A stretch of DNA of 64,000 nt from Herpetosiphon giganteus (GTDB taxonomy: Bacteria; Chloroflexota; Chloroflexia; Chloroflexales; Herpetosiphonaceae). How positions within the stretch are numbered: the first letter of the stretch is position 1; each line of letters opens with the position of its first letter. The stretch is from contig NZ_JAFBCZ010000003.1 of NCBI RefSeq assembly GCF_016907925.1, forward strand, positions 248,001 to 312,000, written 5' to 3'. The notes under the pieces were generated by a model that made no database searches, was not told the origin of the DNA, and saw nothing but the letters and a program-made list of their open reading frames with translations. This document shows, one piece after another, positions 26,206 through 34,918 of this stretch. A program made the position numbers and the translations under genes.

Positions 26206-28056
26206 ATGACATATACCCTTGAATCAACAGGCTTATTGGTGTTTCACCGCGATGATGAAGAGGTGCTGACGATTCAGCCCTATTTGGCTCAATATGGCTC
26301 GCAGTTTGCCGCAATGGGCGTGCAAATCCAGCCCGATACCGTGCAATACACTAGCTTCGATAACCAAACCTTTGAACTGAACCTCGAAACTACACCAACT
26401 GGCTATCGCTTGGTGTTTCACGTGAAACATCAAGTTGCCCAAATTGGTCTTGCAATCGGCATTCAGCCAGCAGGCTCGTGGTATGGCATGGGCGAACGCG
26501 TAATCCAAAGTTGGCCGCTCAATTTGGCTGGCGTGCAAAGCCAACCCTTCATTACCTACGATCACGCCGATGATGGCACGCTTAATATTGTTACGCCAGT
26601 TTGGATTGGCGCGAATGGCGTGGCGTTGATGGTCGCCGAAGATACTGGCCCGCTGCACGTCACAATCGATAGCGATCCTGCTGGCCTCATTCGCCTATTG
26701 CAGTTTCCTTCGCCAACTCCTTTTGGCGCTGGCTTGGATGGCAGCGAAATTCACTATGCAGGCACACGCTTGGTGCTCGATCTGGTGATTGCTGAGAATG
26801 TGAGCCTCGCAGCCCAGCAGATTATTCAAAAACTTGGCTATCCCAAAGCTGCGCCACCCTTGGCCATGTTCAGCAAGCCAATCTGGACAACCTGGGCACG
26901 CTATAAAATGGATATCGATCAAGCTCAAACCTTGGCCTTTGCCCAAGAAATCATCGATCAACAGTATCCATACTCCGTGCTCGAAATCGATGATCGCTGG
27001 CAAACAGCTTATGGCGATTTAGAATTCGATCGGCGCAAGTTTCCCGATCCCAAGGCAATGGTCGATCAGTTGCATCAGCTTGGTTATAAAGTAACCTTGT
27101 GGATTCCACCATTTTTTGATCCCAAGAGTGCAGCATTTGCCGAAGCAGCAGCCAACGGCTATTTGGTCAAACATCCTGGCAACGATCAACCCTATTTGAC
27201 TCATTGGTGGCAAGGTTGGGGCGGTCTGTTGGATGTTTCGAATCCAGCGGCGTTGGCGTGGTGGCAAGCAGGCTTAGACCGTTTGCAAAGCTTGTACGGC
27301 ATCGATGGCTTTAAATTCGATGGTGCTGAAGGTAATTTCTTGCCCGCCGAAGCCAAAACCCATCTGCCAATGACTCCCAATCAATATAGCGATCGCTACG
27401 TTGCCTTCGTGGCTCAATCGTGGCAATGGACTGAGGTACGCACTGGTTGGCGCTCGCAACAACAGCCAATTTTCTTCCGCGAATGGGATAAATGGAGCCG
27501 CTGGGGCATGGATAATGGCTTGCATGCGGTCGTCACTCAAGCCCTTGCCATGAGCGTCATCGGCTATCCCTACGTGTTGCCCGATATGATTGGCGGCAAT
27601 GCTTATAATGGTGAGTTTCCTGAACGCGAATTGCTAATTCGTTGGACGCAAGTTACCGCGCTCTTGCCGGCCATGCAATTCTCAATTGCGCCTTGGCAAT
27701 ACGATGCCGAAACCAGCCAAATTTGCCAGCGCTATGCGCAATTGCACGCTGAGCTAGAGCCATATATTGCCGAATTATTGCAAGCAACCACAACCGATGG
27801 CACGCCGCTGGTGCGGCCTTTGTGGTGGCACTACCCCGACGATGCGAGCACCCGCTTTATTGGCGACCAATGGTTGTTTGGCGAGCAATATTTAGCAGCG
27901 CCAATTCTGCAAGCCAACCGCTACCAACGCGACATCTACTTGCCCGAAGGTGGTTGGCGCGATTATTGGACTGGCGAGAAATTCGATGGCGAAACTTGGC
28001 TCTACAATTATCCTGCGCCCTTGGAAACCATGCCTTTATTCGAACGGCTGTGGTAG
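26206..28056 (+). CDS. Intracellular GH31 glycoside hydrolase (alpha-glucosidase/alpha-galactosidase-type)
   Basis: 616 residues without a signal peptide. The barrel carries GH31 features: 'FSKPIWTTWARYKMDIDQA', 'YSVLEIDDRWQ', 'VTLWIPPFFDP', 'GIDGFKFDGAEGN' with the nucleophile D372, and the late 'LPDMIGGNAYNGEF' region. The pattern is closest to the branch containing mammalian MYORG and bacterial relatives, so activity on alpha-glucosides or alpha-galactosides is likely, but the substrate is not settled. GAGG lies before the ATG. Being cytoplasmic and next to two secreted amylases, it could finish breakdown of imported oligosaccharides. A perfect parS-like site is embedded in the coding sequence at 26414-26429. 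Confidence 0.88.
   Translation: MTYTLESTGLLVFHRDDEEVLTIQPYLAQYGSQFAAMGVQIQPDTVQYTSFDNQTFELNLETTPTGYRLVFHVKHQVAQIGLAIGIQPAGSWYGMGERVIQSWPLNLAGVQSQPFITYDHADDGTLNIVTPVWIGANGVALMVAEDTGPLHVTIDSDPAGLIRLLQFPSPTPFGAGLDGSEIHYAGTRLVLDLVIAENVSLAAQQIIQKLGYPKAAPPLAMFSKPIWTTWARYKMDIDQAQTLAFAQEIIDQQYPYSVLEIDDRWQTAYGDLEFDRRKFPDPKAMVDQLHQLGYKVTLWIPPFFDPKSAAFAEAAANGYLVKHPGNDQPYLTHWWQGWGGLLDVSNPAALAWWQAGLDRLQSLYGIDGFKFDGAEGNFLPAEAKTHLPMTPNQYSDRYVAFVAQSWQWTEVRTGWRSQQQPIFFREWDKWSRWGMDNGLHAVVTQALAMSVIGYPYVLPDMIGGNAYNGEFPERELLIRWTQVTALLPAMQFSIAPWQYDAETSQICQRYAQLHAELEPYIAELLQATTTDGTPLVRPLWWHYPDDASTRFIGDQWLFGEQYLAAPILQANRYQRDIYLPEGGWRDYWTGEKFDGETWLYNYPAPLETMPLFERLW
26414..26429. promoter_or_regulatory. parS-like site 2 (inside the GH31 gene)
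   Basis: TGTTTCACGTGAAACA is a perfect 16-bp palindrome identical to the strong form of chromosomal parS. It is read in the gene as Val-Phe-His-Val-Lys-His. Placement inside a coding sequence is common for parS in other bacteria. Confidence 0.9.
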
Positions 28057-28100
28057 AATTTTAGCGAGTAGCCGTATTTGGTGTGTAAGGAGATCATTTC

Positions 28101-28826
28101 ATGGCCAACACGACCATCACTTGGCTTGGTCACGCTAGCTTTCTATTCGTCACGCCCGAAGGCAAACGGATTATTCTTGATCCTTGGTATGAGCATAATC
28201 CAAGCTTTCCAGCTTCGGCCAAAGCAGAGCTTGAGCATGTTGATGCGATTTTGCTCACCCACGGTCATATCGACCACACTGGTAACGCGGTTGAGCTTGC
28301 CAAACAAAGCAAAGCGCCAATTGCCGGCATGATCGAATTAATTGGCTGGGTGCAAGGCCAAGGTGTCGATGCGACACAATGTATTGGCTACAACAAAGGT
28401 GGTTGCATTGAAATTGCTGGCATCAAAGCAACATTAACCACCGCTCACCACAGCAGCAGCATTACTAACGGCAGTATTCCGCTCTATTTGGGCGATCCAT
28501 GTGGCTTTATCCTCGAATTTTCCGATGGCTGCGTGGTCTATGTCACGGGCGATACTTGTATCCACAGCGATATGGCCTTAATGGGCGAAATCTATCAGCC
28601 CAACGTCACAATCTTGCCAATTGGCGATTTTTATACCATGGGGCCACGCCAAGCAGCCCATTCCCTCAAATTAATCGGCTCGCAATTCGCAATTCCAGAG
28701 CATTACGGCACGTTCCCTGCCTTGCATGGCAACCCTGAAGCCTTGCAAAACGAGTTGAATAAGCTTGAGTTGAAAACAGAAATTGTGGCCTTGCAACCAA
28801 GTCAATCGTGGACGTACCAAGCCTAA
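28101..28826 (+). CDS. Metallo-beta-lactamase-fold hydrolase, UPF0173 type
   Basis: 241 residues. The first residues 'TTITWLGHASFLFVTPEGK' and the metal motif 'LLTHGHIDHTGNAV' (HxHxDH) mark the UPF0173 family. Later metal ligands are in 'TTAHHSSS', 'YVTGDTCIHSDM' and 'PEHYGTFP'. The proteins are cytoplasmic di-metal hydrolases whose physiological substrate is not established. AAGGAG precedes the ATG. The gene starts 45 bp after the GH31 gene in the same orientation. A parS-like site begins one base after its stop, so the site also marks the end of this gene. Confidence 0.92.
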   Translation: MANTTITWLGHASFLFVTPEGKRIILDPWYEHNPSFPASAKAELEHVDAILLTHGHIDHTGNAVELAKQSKAPIAGMIELIGWVQGQGVDATQCIGYNKGGCIEIAGIKATLTTAHHSSSITNGSIPLYLGDPCGFILEFSDGCVVYVTGDTCIHSDMALMGEIYQPNVTILPIGDFYTMGPRQAAHSLKLIGSQFAIPEHYGTFPALHGNPEALQNELNKLELKTEIVALQPSQSWTYQA

Positions 28827-28827
28827 A

Positions 28828-28843
28828 TGTTTCACGGGAAACA
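28828..28843. promoter_or_regulatory. parS-like site 3
   Basis: TGTTTCACGGGAAACA differs from the palindromic parS at one central position. It lies just after the UPF0173 stop codon. Confidence 0.75.
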
Positions 28844-28991
28844 TTTAACTCACTGAATTACAGCGTGCTGCCTAAACAACAGCACGTTGTTTTTGTCTAG
28901 CGTGCGAATTTGTTGGCTCACATGTGAACATATGCACGATTATCCGTAATCGCTTAACCGCGAATTAACCTTAGCGTCTAAATTGGCCAAG

Positions 28992-29058
28992 TTATACACA
29001 TTTCCCACAGCTTTTCCACATTAGCAATTAACCGAAGTTATCCACATGCTGTGGATAA
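28992..29058. other. DnaA-box cluster between two parS-like sites
   Basis: TTATCCACA at 29038-29046 and its inverse TGTGGATAA at 29050-29058 are perfect boxes. Together they make a 10-bp-arm palindrome (29037-29059). Near matches precede them at 28992-29000 (TTATACACA), 29001-29009 (TTTCCCACA) and 29012-29020 (TTTTCCACA). The 430-bp gap 28827-29259 holds no gene and is bracketed by parS-like sites. Confidence 0.7.
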
Positions 29059-29096
29059 CTTCTTGATAACTAAGTTGCTTTAAGCCAAAGCGTGAT

Positions 29097-29112
29097 TGTT
29101 TCACGGGAAACA
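29097..29112. promoter_or_regulatory. parS-like site 4
   Basis: TGTTTCACGGGAAACA is identical to site 3 and stands 254 bp after its end. It lies 148 bp upstream of the PHP-domain gene. Confidence 0.75.
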
Positions 29113-29259
29113 ATAGAACATATTTGCGACCCAGAGGTCAAATTTAAGTAAATTGCTGCTCTGAGCAGATTGAGGTATCATGACGAACAAAATCGACACG
29201 AGAAGTCGAGAGTTTTTGGCAAAAGAAAAAACATTGATCTTGATGGAGTAAAACGGAAA

Positions 29260-31593
29260 ATGACGTTTAGCGATGAGCAGTTATCTGCGCCTTCCGAGCG
29301 ATGGATGCGTTTAGATTTACATATCCATACGCCCGCATCTGAAGATTATGCCGAACCTGAGGTAAGTTATCTCGATATTTTACGGGCCGCCGCCGCCCAC
29401 CAACTTGATATTATTGCCTTTACCGACCACAACACGATTCGCGGCTATGAGCAATTTCGCGATGAGTTAGCCTTACTCGAACGCTTTGTGCAAGCCGACC
29501 GCTGTACGCCCGAGGAGCGCGAACGCTACGGCGAATATCAACAATTGCTGGCTCAATTGACTGTGTTGCCAGGCTTTGAATTTACCAGCCACTATGGCTC
29601 GCATATTCTGGCCCTGTTTGCCCCAACCACGCCGCTCAGTGTGCTCGAAGCTGTCTTGTTGCAATTGGGCATTCCAGCTCAAGAATTAAAGGCTGGCTCG
29701 TGCTCAATCTCCAACACCAAACACGTGACCGAAGCCTATGAGATTATCAATCGGGCTGGGGGCATCGTGATTGCAGCCCACGTTAATGCCCATTCTGGCG
29801 TGGTCAGCGAATCAATTCGCTTTGGCAATAGCGGTCAATCTCGCGTTGCTGCAACCCAAAGCCCCTATTTACACGCTCTCGAATTTGTCCATTTCTACGC
29901 TTCACACGAAAGCTACCTCAGCCCAACCTTTTATAATGGCCAACATACCTACTACGAACGGCCAATGTTCTGTATTCAAGGCTCCGATGCTCATCGCATC
30001 AGTCGCGCCGCTGCCGACGACCAAGAAAGCAAAAAACTCTATGGCGTTGGCGACCGCTATTTCGAGGCGCTCTTGCCCGAAGCCTCATTCGATGCCTTGA
30101 AAACCTTGTTTACTAGCAAGCAAATCGATAAGGTGCGCGTGCCACGCCGCGACCAAAAGCAATGGGAGATTGATAACGTGCGACTGAATGGCGATTCGCG
30201 CCACTTAATTGCCCGTCCGGCAACCGAGGAGTATCTGGCGCAAGTTTGGCACGATGTGGCAGCGCTTGCCAACGCTGATGGCGGGGTGATCTTAATTGGC
30301 ACCGATGGCGAGCAAACTGTCTCAGCAAGCAGCATCAGCGAGCAAATTAAGCAGCTTGTGGCCCAACACCTCGACCCGCAACCAAACCTCAGCCTCGAAT
30401 TAATGCAATATCAAGAACGCGATGTTGTGCGGGTTGAAGTTAAGCCCGATGAATTGCCACCCTATGTTGCAAGCAATGGCGCAGTGTATGTGCGTCGCGA
30501 CGATCAAACGCAGGTCGCCAACCGCGAAGAATTATTGCAATTGTCCCGCCGCGCCTTGGTTCGCAGCATGATGTCGCCACTTGATAATGGTGAAGATCTG
30601 GAATTGCCACGTTCAGGGGTCGAAATTGTGAGCGAGCAAAAACGCAACTCAGTTTGGACCTACGAAGTACGTGATTTGCGCACCACCACCGGCGTTGAAC
30701 GCGATCGCGCTCAAGGGTTGTGGGCTTATGCCATCTCACGCCACGAAGAATTGCGCGATGCCAAAATCGATCTCAATGAAGATGTGCGTTGGTATGGACG
30801 GCTCGGCGTTTGGCGCACCTTCCAGCAAGGCAATCGCACCAAATACGATCTGATTCATCGCGATGCCTCAGGCGTAATCGACCATATTTTCTATGGCGTT
30901 TCCGAGTGGGGGCTTGGCGAAGGCTGGCGCTCGCTGCTCGGCATCAACGATAGTTTTGCAGTTGATGCCAACGATAACGACGATCATGCACCAATCAGCG
31001 CGCCACGCAGCTTTAGCCCACCAATCGACGATGCAGAAGCTGACAACGAAGATAATTGGCTGCCGTGGGGCGACCGTAAATATCGTTGGAAGGGCCGTGG
31101 CGGCTTATGGCGCATCTATGGCAACGACGAAAAAATGCGCTTTGACCTTGCCATGAAAAACAAAGAAGATGAAGATTTCCAAACCTTCAACGATGTAACC
31201 CGCGCCAAATTGACCGAAGCATGGCTCAATTTGATTCGGGTCAAGCCGCCAACCACAGGCATCGAAGTTGTCGCCATGGAAGAAAGCGATTTTGGCCGCT
31301 CCTTCCGCTTCCGCAATTTGCGCAGCGGCGAGGTTAGCGACCCATGGCGCGATTTGGATCTTGAGCAAGGTACGGTGCGCGAATATGCTGCCCGCATGTT
31401 CCTCGAAGATCTGCCAATCGACGAGGCCTCGGTGCGCTGGTGGGGCAATATTGGCTATATGCGGCCAATGCGCTCACAAGTCGATCTCGTCTATCGCGAT
31501 GAAGATGGCGTTGACCATATTTACTATGCTGCGCGCCGCGAAGAGCTGGAAAACGAATGGCGCGAATTGCTGGAGCTGTGGGACGATGAGTAA
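29260..31593 (+). CDS. PHP-domain phosphoesterase fused to an AlbA/Schlafen-like domain and C-terminal repeats
   Basis: 777 residues from the ATG at 29260; an in-frame TTG at 29170 would add residues without conservation-like features. Residues 15-300 are a PHP domain: 'LDLHIHTP' (H21, H23), 'AFTDHNT' (D56, H57), 'LPGFEFTSHYG', 'VIAAHVNAHSG' and 'IQGSDAHR', giving a complete metal site. About 310-430 resembles an AlbA_2/Schlafen-type domain ('AALANADGGVILIGTDG', 'PPYVASNGAVYVRRDDQ'). The last 320 residues hold related units with 'WYGRLGVWR', 'WKGRGGLWR' and 'WWGNIGYMR', each followed by '(F/Y/V)DL' and a helix ending in 'WR(S/E)LL'. No family name is known to me for that part. The stop overlaps the ubiX start by 8 bp, so they are co-translated. 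Confidence 0.8.
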   Translation: MTFSDEQLSAPSERWMRLDLHIHTPASEDYAEPEVSYLDILRAAAAHQLDIIAFTDHNTIRGYEQFRDELALLERFVQADRCTPEERERYGEYQQLLAQLTVLPGFEFTSHYGSHILALFAPTTPLSVLEAVLLQLGIPAQELKAGSCSISNTKHVTEAYEIINRAGGIVIAAHVNAHSGVVSESIRFGNSGQSRVAATQSPYLHALEFVHFYASHESYLSPTFYNGQHTYYERPMFCIQGSDAHRISRAAADDQESKKLYGVGDRYFEALLPEASFDALKTLFTSKQIDKVRVPRRDQKQWEIDNVRLNGDSRHLIARPATEEYLAQVWHDVAALANADGGVILIGTDGEQTVSASSISEQIKQLVAQHLDPQPNLSLELMQYQERDVVRVEVKPDELPPYVASNGAVYVRRDDQTQVANREELLQLSRRALVRSMMSPLDNGEDLELPRSGVEIVSEQKRNSVWTYEVRDLRTTTGVERDRAQGLWAYAISRHEELRDAKIDLNEDVRWYGRLGVWRTFQQGNRTKYDLIHRDASGVIDHIFYGVSEWGLGEGWRSLLGINDSFAVDANDNDDHAPISAPRSFSPPIDDAEADNEDNWLPWGDRKYRWKGRGGLWRIYGNDEKMRFDLAMKNKEDEDFQTFNDVTRAKLTEAWLNLIRVKPPTTGIEVVAMEESDFGRSFRFRNLRSGEVSDPWRDLDLEQGTVREYAARMFLEDLPIDEASVRWWGNIGYMRPMRSQVDLVYRDEDGVDHIYYAARREELENEWRELLELWDDE

Positions 31594-32185
31594 GCGTTTG
31601 CCGGTGGTAGTTGGGGTTAGCGGTGCGAGCGGTGCGGCACTAGCCAAACGGGTAATCGAACGCTTGATTGCGCTCGAACACCCAATTGAGTTGATCGCCA
31701 CCTCCTCAGCACGCATCGTTTGGCGACAAGAACAAGGCGAAGCTTGGGCCGAAGCAGTTACTGCTTGGCAAGCTTCGGGCCTAATCACCGAGCATAATCC
31801 CAATAATCAGGCGGCAACGATTGCCAGCGGCTCGTATCCGGTCTATGGCATGCTGATTGTGCCATGTTCGATGGGCACGGTTGCAGCCTTGGCTGCTGGC
31901 CTCGCCAACAATTTGCTGTTGCGCGTGGCCGATGTCACTCAAAAAGAGGGACGGCGCTTAGTCGTCGTCCCGCGTGAAACTCCGCTTTCGAGCGTGCATT
32001 TGGAAAATATGTTGCGTTTATCGCAGCGCGGCGTGCGGCTCGTGCCGCCGATGCCCAATTTCTATGCTCGCCCGACCACGGTTGCCGAAGTCGTCGATTT
32101 TGTGGCCGCCCGCGCTTTAGTTGCCTTGGGGCTAAGCCCTGAGCTTGATAGTGACCAGCAATGGGCTGGCTTGGAGCTTGAATAA
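31586..32185 (+). CDS. ubiX: Flavin prenyltransferase UbiX
   Basis: UbiX joins a dimethylallyl group to FMN, making the prenylated cofactor of UbiD-type decarboxylases in quinone and aromatic metabolism. The 199-residue protein starts 'LPVVVGVSGASGAALAKRV' (FMN-binding loop) and contains 'VPCSMGTVAALAAGLANNLL', 'VVVPRETPLSSVHLENMLRL' and 'MPNFYARPTTVAEVVDFV'. The ATG at 31586 overlaps the end of the PHP gene (ATGAGTAA). In-frame sequence upstream of it is the shadow of that gene. Its own stop overlaps the next start by one base. No ubiD is visible in the window. Confidence 0.95.
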   Translation: MSKRLPVVVGVSGASGAALAKRVIERLIALEHPIELIATSSARIVWRQEQGEAWAEAVTAWQASGLITEHNPNNQAATIASGSYPVYGMLIVPCSMGTVAALAAGLANNLLLRVADVTQKEGRRLVVVPRETPLSSVHLENMLRLSQRGVRLVPPMPNFYARPTTVAEVVDFVAARALVALGLSPELDSDQQWAGLELE

Positions 32186-32895
32186 TGTCTGTCTTGCCAC
32201 AATCTGATGAGAAAGCAGTCTATGTCAACGCCATGTTCACAGCCATTGCCGAGCGCTATGATCTGATGAATCGGCTGATGACCTTTGGGCTGGATCAAGG
32301 CTGGCGACGTTGGGCAACCAAACGCATCAAGCAAACCCAAGCCACGTGGGCCTTGGATGTTGGCTCTGGCACTGGCGATTTTCTGCCGATTTTGCAACGC
32401 GCCATGCCGCAGATTGGCGTGGTTGGGCTGGATTTTACCTTTGCGATGATGGCGGCGGGCCAAGCCAAGCGCGATCAAGATACAACTGAGCATAGCTTTG
32501 TCAATGGCGATGGTATGCACTTGCCATTTGCCGATGAATCGTTTGATATGGTGACGACTGGCTTTGCCATGCGCAACATCGTGGATATTCGCCAAGGATT
32601 TAGCGAAATGGCGCGTGTTACTAAGCCTGGCGGCAAATTGGCATGTTTAGAAGTTGCGCGGCCCAAAAATCCCTTGGTACGCTGGGGCCATCAATTCTAT
32701 TTCAACAACATTGTGCCAATTATTGGCAGCATCGTTGGCGGCAACAATCGGGCGTATACCTACTTGCCCCAATCAGCATCAATCTTCCCCCAACCACCCG
32801 AGCTAGCCCAAATTATTGCCGAATGCGGCTGGCGCGACGTGACCTGGAAGCAATTGGGCTTGGGCGCAGTTGCCGTGCATATCGCCACCAAATAA
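32185..32895 (+). CDS. ubiE: Demethylmenaquinone methyltransferase UbiE/MenG
   Basis: The S-adenosylmethionine-dependent enzyme performs the last step of menaquinone synthesis. Motifs: 'FTAIAERYDLMNRLMTFGLD' at the N-terminus, SAM motif 'LDVGSGTGDFLPIL', 'DGMHLPFADESFDMVTTGFA', 'MRNIVDIRQGFSEMARVTKP' and 'PIIGSIVGGNNRAYTYLPQS'. Length (236 aa) is typical. The TAATG overlap with ubiX means tight coupling, and a strong terminator closes the unit 50 bp downstream. Menaquinone is the only quinone expected in a Chloroflexota cell, so MenG is the more fitting role name. Confidence 0.96.
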   Translation: MSVLPQSDEKAVYVNAMFTAIAERYDLMNRLMTFGLDQGWRRWATKRIKQTQATWALDVGSGTGDFLPILQRAMPQIGVVGLDFTFAMMAAGQAKRDQDTTEHSFVNGDGMHLPFADESFDMVTTGFAMRNIVDIRQGFSEMARVTKPGGKLACLEVARPKNPLVRWGHQFYFNNIVPIIGSIVGGNNRAYTYLPQSASIFPQPPELAQIIAECGWRDVTWKQLGLGAVAVHIATK

Positions 32896-32943
32896 AAACC
32901 TTGCGAGGAGAGATGTTTAAGACCTCAGCGCCTGAAATTAAAA

Positions 32944-32980
32944 AAAGCCTGCTGGATTCGTAAAGAATCCAGCAGGCTTT
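32944..32980. terminator. Bidirectional intrinsic terminator
   Basis: A perfect 16-bp stem (32944-32959 with 32965-32980, 5-base loop) is flanked by A-run and T-rich ends. It separates ubiE from the convergent small HTH gene. Confidence 0.9.
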
Positions 32981-33006
32981 AGGTTGTCTGCCAAAAAAGT
33001 TGAAAC

Positions 33007-33213
33007 CTAGGCAGCGCTTGGAGCAAATTGGCGTTCTTGCTCCATTTCGTAGCGCGCCTTCAAGATATTTTGAATCTCATCTTCGGAAATTCGCCAGCCA
33101 CGCCCAAGTTGATACGCGCCAATCAACTTTTTGCTCACCCAACGCCGCACGGTATCTTCGGAAAGCTGCATTAATCCGGCGGCTTCTTCGATTGAATAAT
33201 CATGGGAACGCAT
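33007..33213 (-). CDS. Small MerR/excisionase-type DNA-binding protein (BldC-like)
   Basis: This 68-residue protein is a single winged helix: 'DYSIEEAAGLMQLSEDTVRR' then 'WVSKKLIGAYQLGRGWRISE' and a helical tail. The order (helix-turn-helix followed by a wing with GRxWRI) is the helix_turn_helix_17/BldC pattern used both by excisionases and by small chromosomal regulators. No integrase is nearby, so a regulator is more likely than an excisionase. The ATG at 33213 has AGGAGG five bases upstream. An in-frame ATG-containing extension to 33255 lacks that support. Confidence 0.85.
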   Translation of the reverse strand: MRSHDYSIEEAAGLMQLSEDTVRRWVSKKLIGAYQLGRGWRISEDEIQNILKARYEMEQERQFAPSAA

Positions 33214-33354
33214 ATGCGCCTCCTCTAGATAGCTCATCGTTAGAATCCACCACATTGGGGTTCGTTGCCACCGTTGGCATAGACCTTACTATAGCATAAA
33301 AAGATTAAGCACCTGTTATGCAAACTACACAAAAAAGCGCTTAATCGCTTGGCA

Positions 33355-34500
33355 CTATTGCACAGTTTGGGCTAAAGTTTTTTTGTAAAACTCCATAATT
33401 TGGTCGCCAATGACTTGCCAGCTATAGCCTTTGGCCTGTTGGCGATTCGATTGGCCAATTTTTTTGCGTGCTGCTGGGCTGGCGATAAAGCTGGCAATTG
33501 CCCCAGCCATCGCCCGTGGATCGCGCGGTGGCACAGCTAAATTACCTGGATGATTGACCAAAACGCCTGCATAGCCCGCATTAGCTGCTGCCACGACTGG
33601 CAAACCAAGCGCCATTGCCTCGACAATCACATAGCCAAAACTTTCTTGGCCAATCGCTGGTGCACAAAAAATATCGGCGCTTGCCATTAAATGTGGCAAG
33701 GCCAAATCGGTCACATAGCCAAGCCATTCCACATTGCTCAAATTCAATTGCTTGGCTAAGGCCTGCAACTCCTCGCGCAACGGCCCATCGCCAGCAATCA
33801 CCAGCCGCAGTTGGTTGGGATAATCTTTTTGTAGCAAGGCATACGCGCGCAGCAAATACTCCACACCTTTGCGCTGTTCCAAACGGCCAAGCGTAAAGAG
33901 GGTAATTTTATCGTCATCATATTGGCGCAGGCGGGGCAAGTTGGCTGCATCCTCAAAGCGATCAAGATTGATGCCGCTCGCAATTACCGTATATTCATCT
34001 TGCTTGCCAAAAATTGCCTGCGCCGTCTCCATTGCTGCTTGCGAACCAGCAATTCGGCCATGCACATGGCGAAAGAAATCGGGCAAGATATGCTTGGCCA
34101 TGCGCAAAGCCTGCAATTTCCACGCTTCATCAACCCGATTATGAAAGGTCGAGATATGGCAAGCCTTGGAATTTGCCAAAATTCGCCCGCCCATCGTTGG
34201 CGAGTGCAAAGTCTGAATATGCAAAATATCGCAGTTCTCGGCCTCTAACAGCTCGCGCAACCGTCGATTTGATTCAAGGCAAATGGGCAACGAAGTATTC
34301 GAGCCGCTGCCATAAGTTGGCAACGAAATACCCAAAGGAATAATCCGCTCGGCCAATTTGGCGTTATCAAACTGGCTGCCACCAGCAAAAATCACCACCT
34401 CGTGGCCTAGGCTCTCAAAATAATGGTACAAACCACGAATATAGACCTGAATGCCACCAATGCGGTGCATGTGATCATCAAAGACAAAGCCAATTTTCAT
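33355..34500 (-). CDS. Glycosyltransferase family 4
   Basis: 381 residues with GT-B layout. The N-terminal domain opens 'IGFVFDDHMHRIGGIQVYIR', the loop that meets the acceptor, and has 'DILHIQTLHSPTMGG'. The C-terminal domain has 'TLFTLGRLEQRKGVEYLLRA', 'LVIAGDGPLREEL' and 'FCAPAIGQESFGYVIVEAMA', the E-x7-E nucleotide-sugar site. Such enzymes add hexoses to lipids or polysaccharides, for example PimB-like mannosyltransferases. GAGG precedes the ATG. The gene is single and its acceptor cannot be named. Confidence 0.93.
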   Translation of the reverse strand: MKIGFVFDDHMHRIGGIQVYIRGLYHYFESLGHEVVIFAGGSQFDNAKLAERIIPLGISLPTYGSGSNTSLPICLESNRRLRELLEAENCDILHIQTLHSPTMGGRILANSKACHISTFHNRVDEAWKLQALRMAKHILPDFFRHVHGRIAGSQAAMETAQAIFGKQDEYTVIASGINLDRFEDAANLPRLRQYDDDKITLFTLGRLEQRKGVEYLLRAYALLQKDYPNQLRLVIAGDGPLREELQALAKQLNLSNVEWLGYVTDLALPHLMASADIFCAPAIGQESFGYVIVEAMALGLPVVAAANAGYAGVLVNHPGNLAVPPRDPRAMAGAIASFIASPAARKKIGQSNRQQAKGYSWQVIGDQIMEFYKKTLAQTVQ

Positions 34501-34564
34501 AGTGCAACCTCAACACAATTCTGGTTCAATCTTCGTCACGATCGCCAAAATGTCAAGCAGAAAC

Positions 34565-34840
34565 GTTAGGGATTAGGGGGCAGGTGTCAGGGATCTGCAA
34601 CCGCGAAGGACACGAAGAGCACGAAGGGGAAATGGCTTTGAGCTATCGGCTTTGGGGCTTCTGCCTTTTGATTTTTGATTTTTGCATTCATCCCTCATCC
34701 TTCATCCTTAGGTTACTCTGCGCCTCTGCGTTAAATTCTTATCCACGAAGAGCCACGAATGATATTCTGCTAGCTCCCGACCCCTAACCCCTAGCCCCTG
34801 ACCCCTATGCTCTATGCTCTATGTTCTATGTTCTCTAGTC
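34565..34840. repeat. Intergenic repeat mosaic upstream of the copper operon
   Basis: No gene is seen. The repeat words are 'cgcgaaggacacgaagagcacgaagg', 'catccctcatccttcatcc', 'gcgcctctgcgttaaa', 'cctaacccctagcccctgacccc' and 'tatgctctatgctctatgttctatg'. Confidence 0.8.
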
Positions 34841-34881
34841 CCCAACCAATTGACATTCTGCTAAATTTGCTGCTAATTTGA

Positions 34882-34910
34882 TTGACAAGCCCGAAACAGC
34901 GTGTTATGGT
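34882..34910 (+). promoter_or_regulatory. Sigma70-type promoter of the copper operon
   Basis: TTGACA at 34882-34887 and TATGGT at 34905-34910 are separated by 17 bp. The operator palindrome starts nine bases after the -10, covering the transcription start. Confidence 0.8.
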
Positions 34911-34918
34911 TTAGATAT

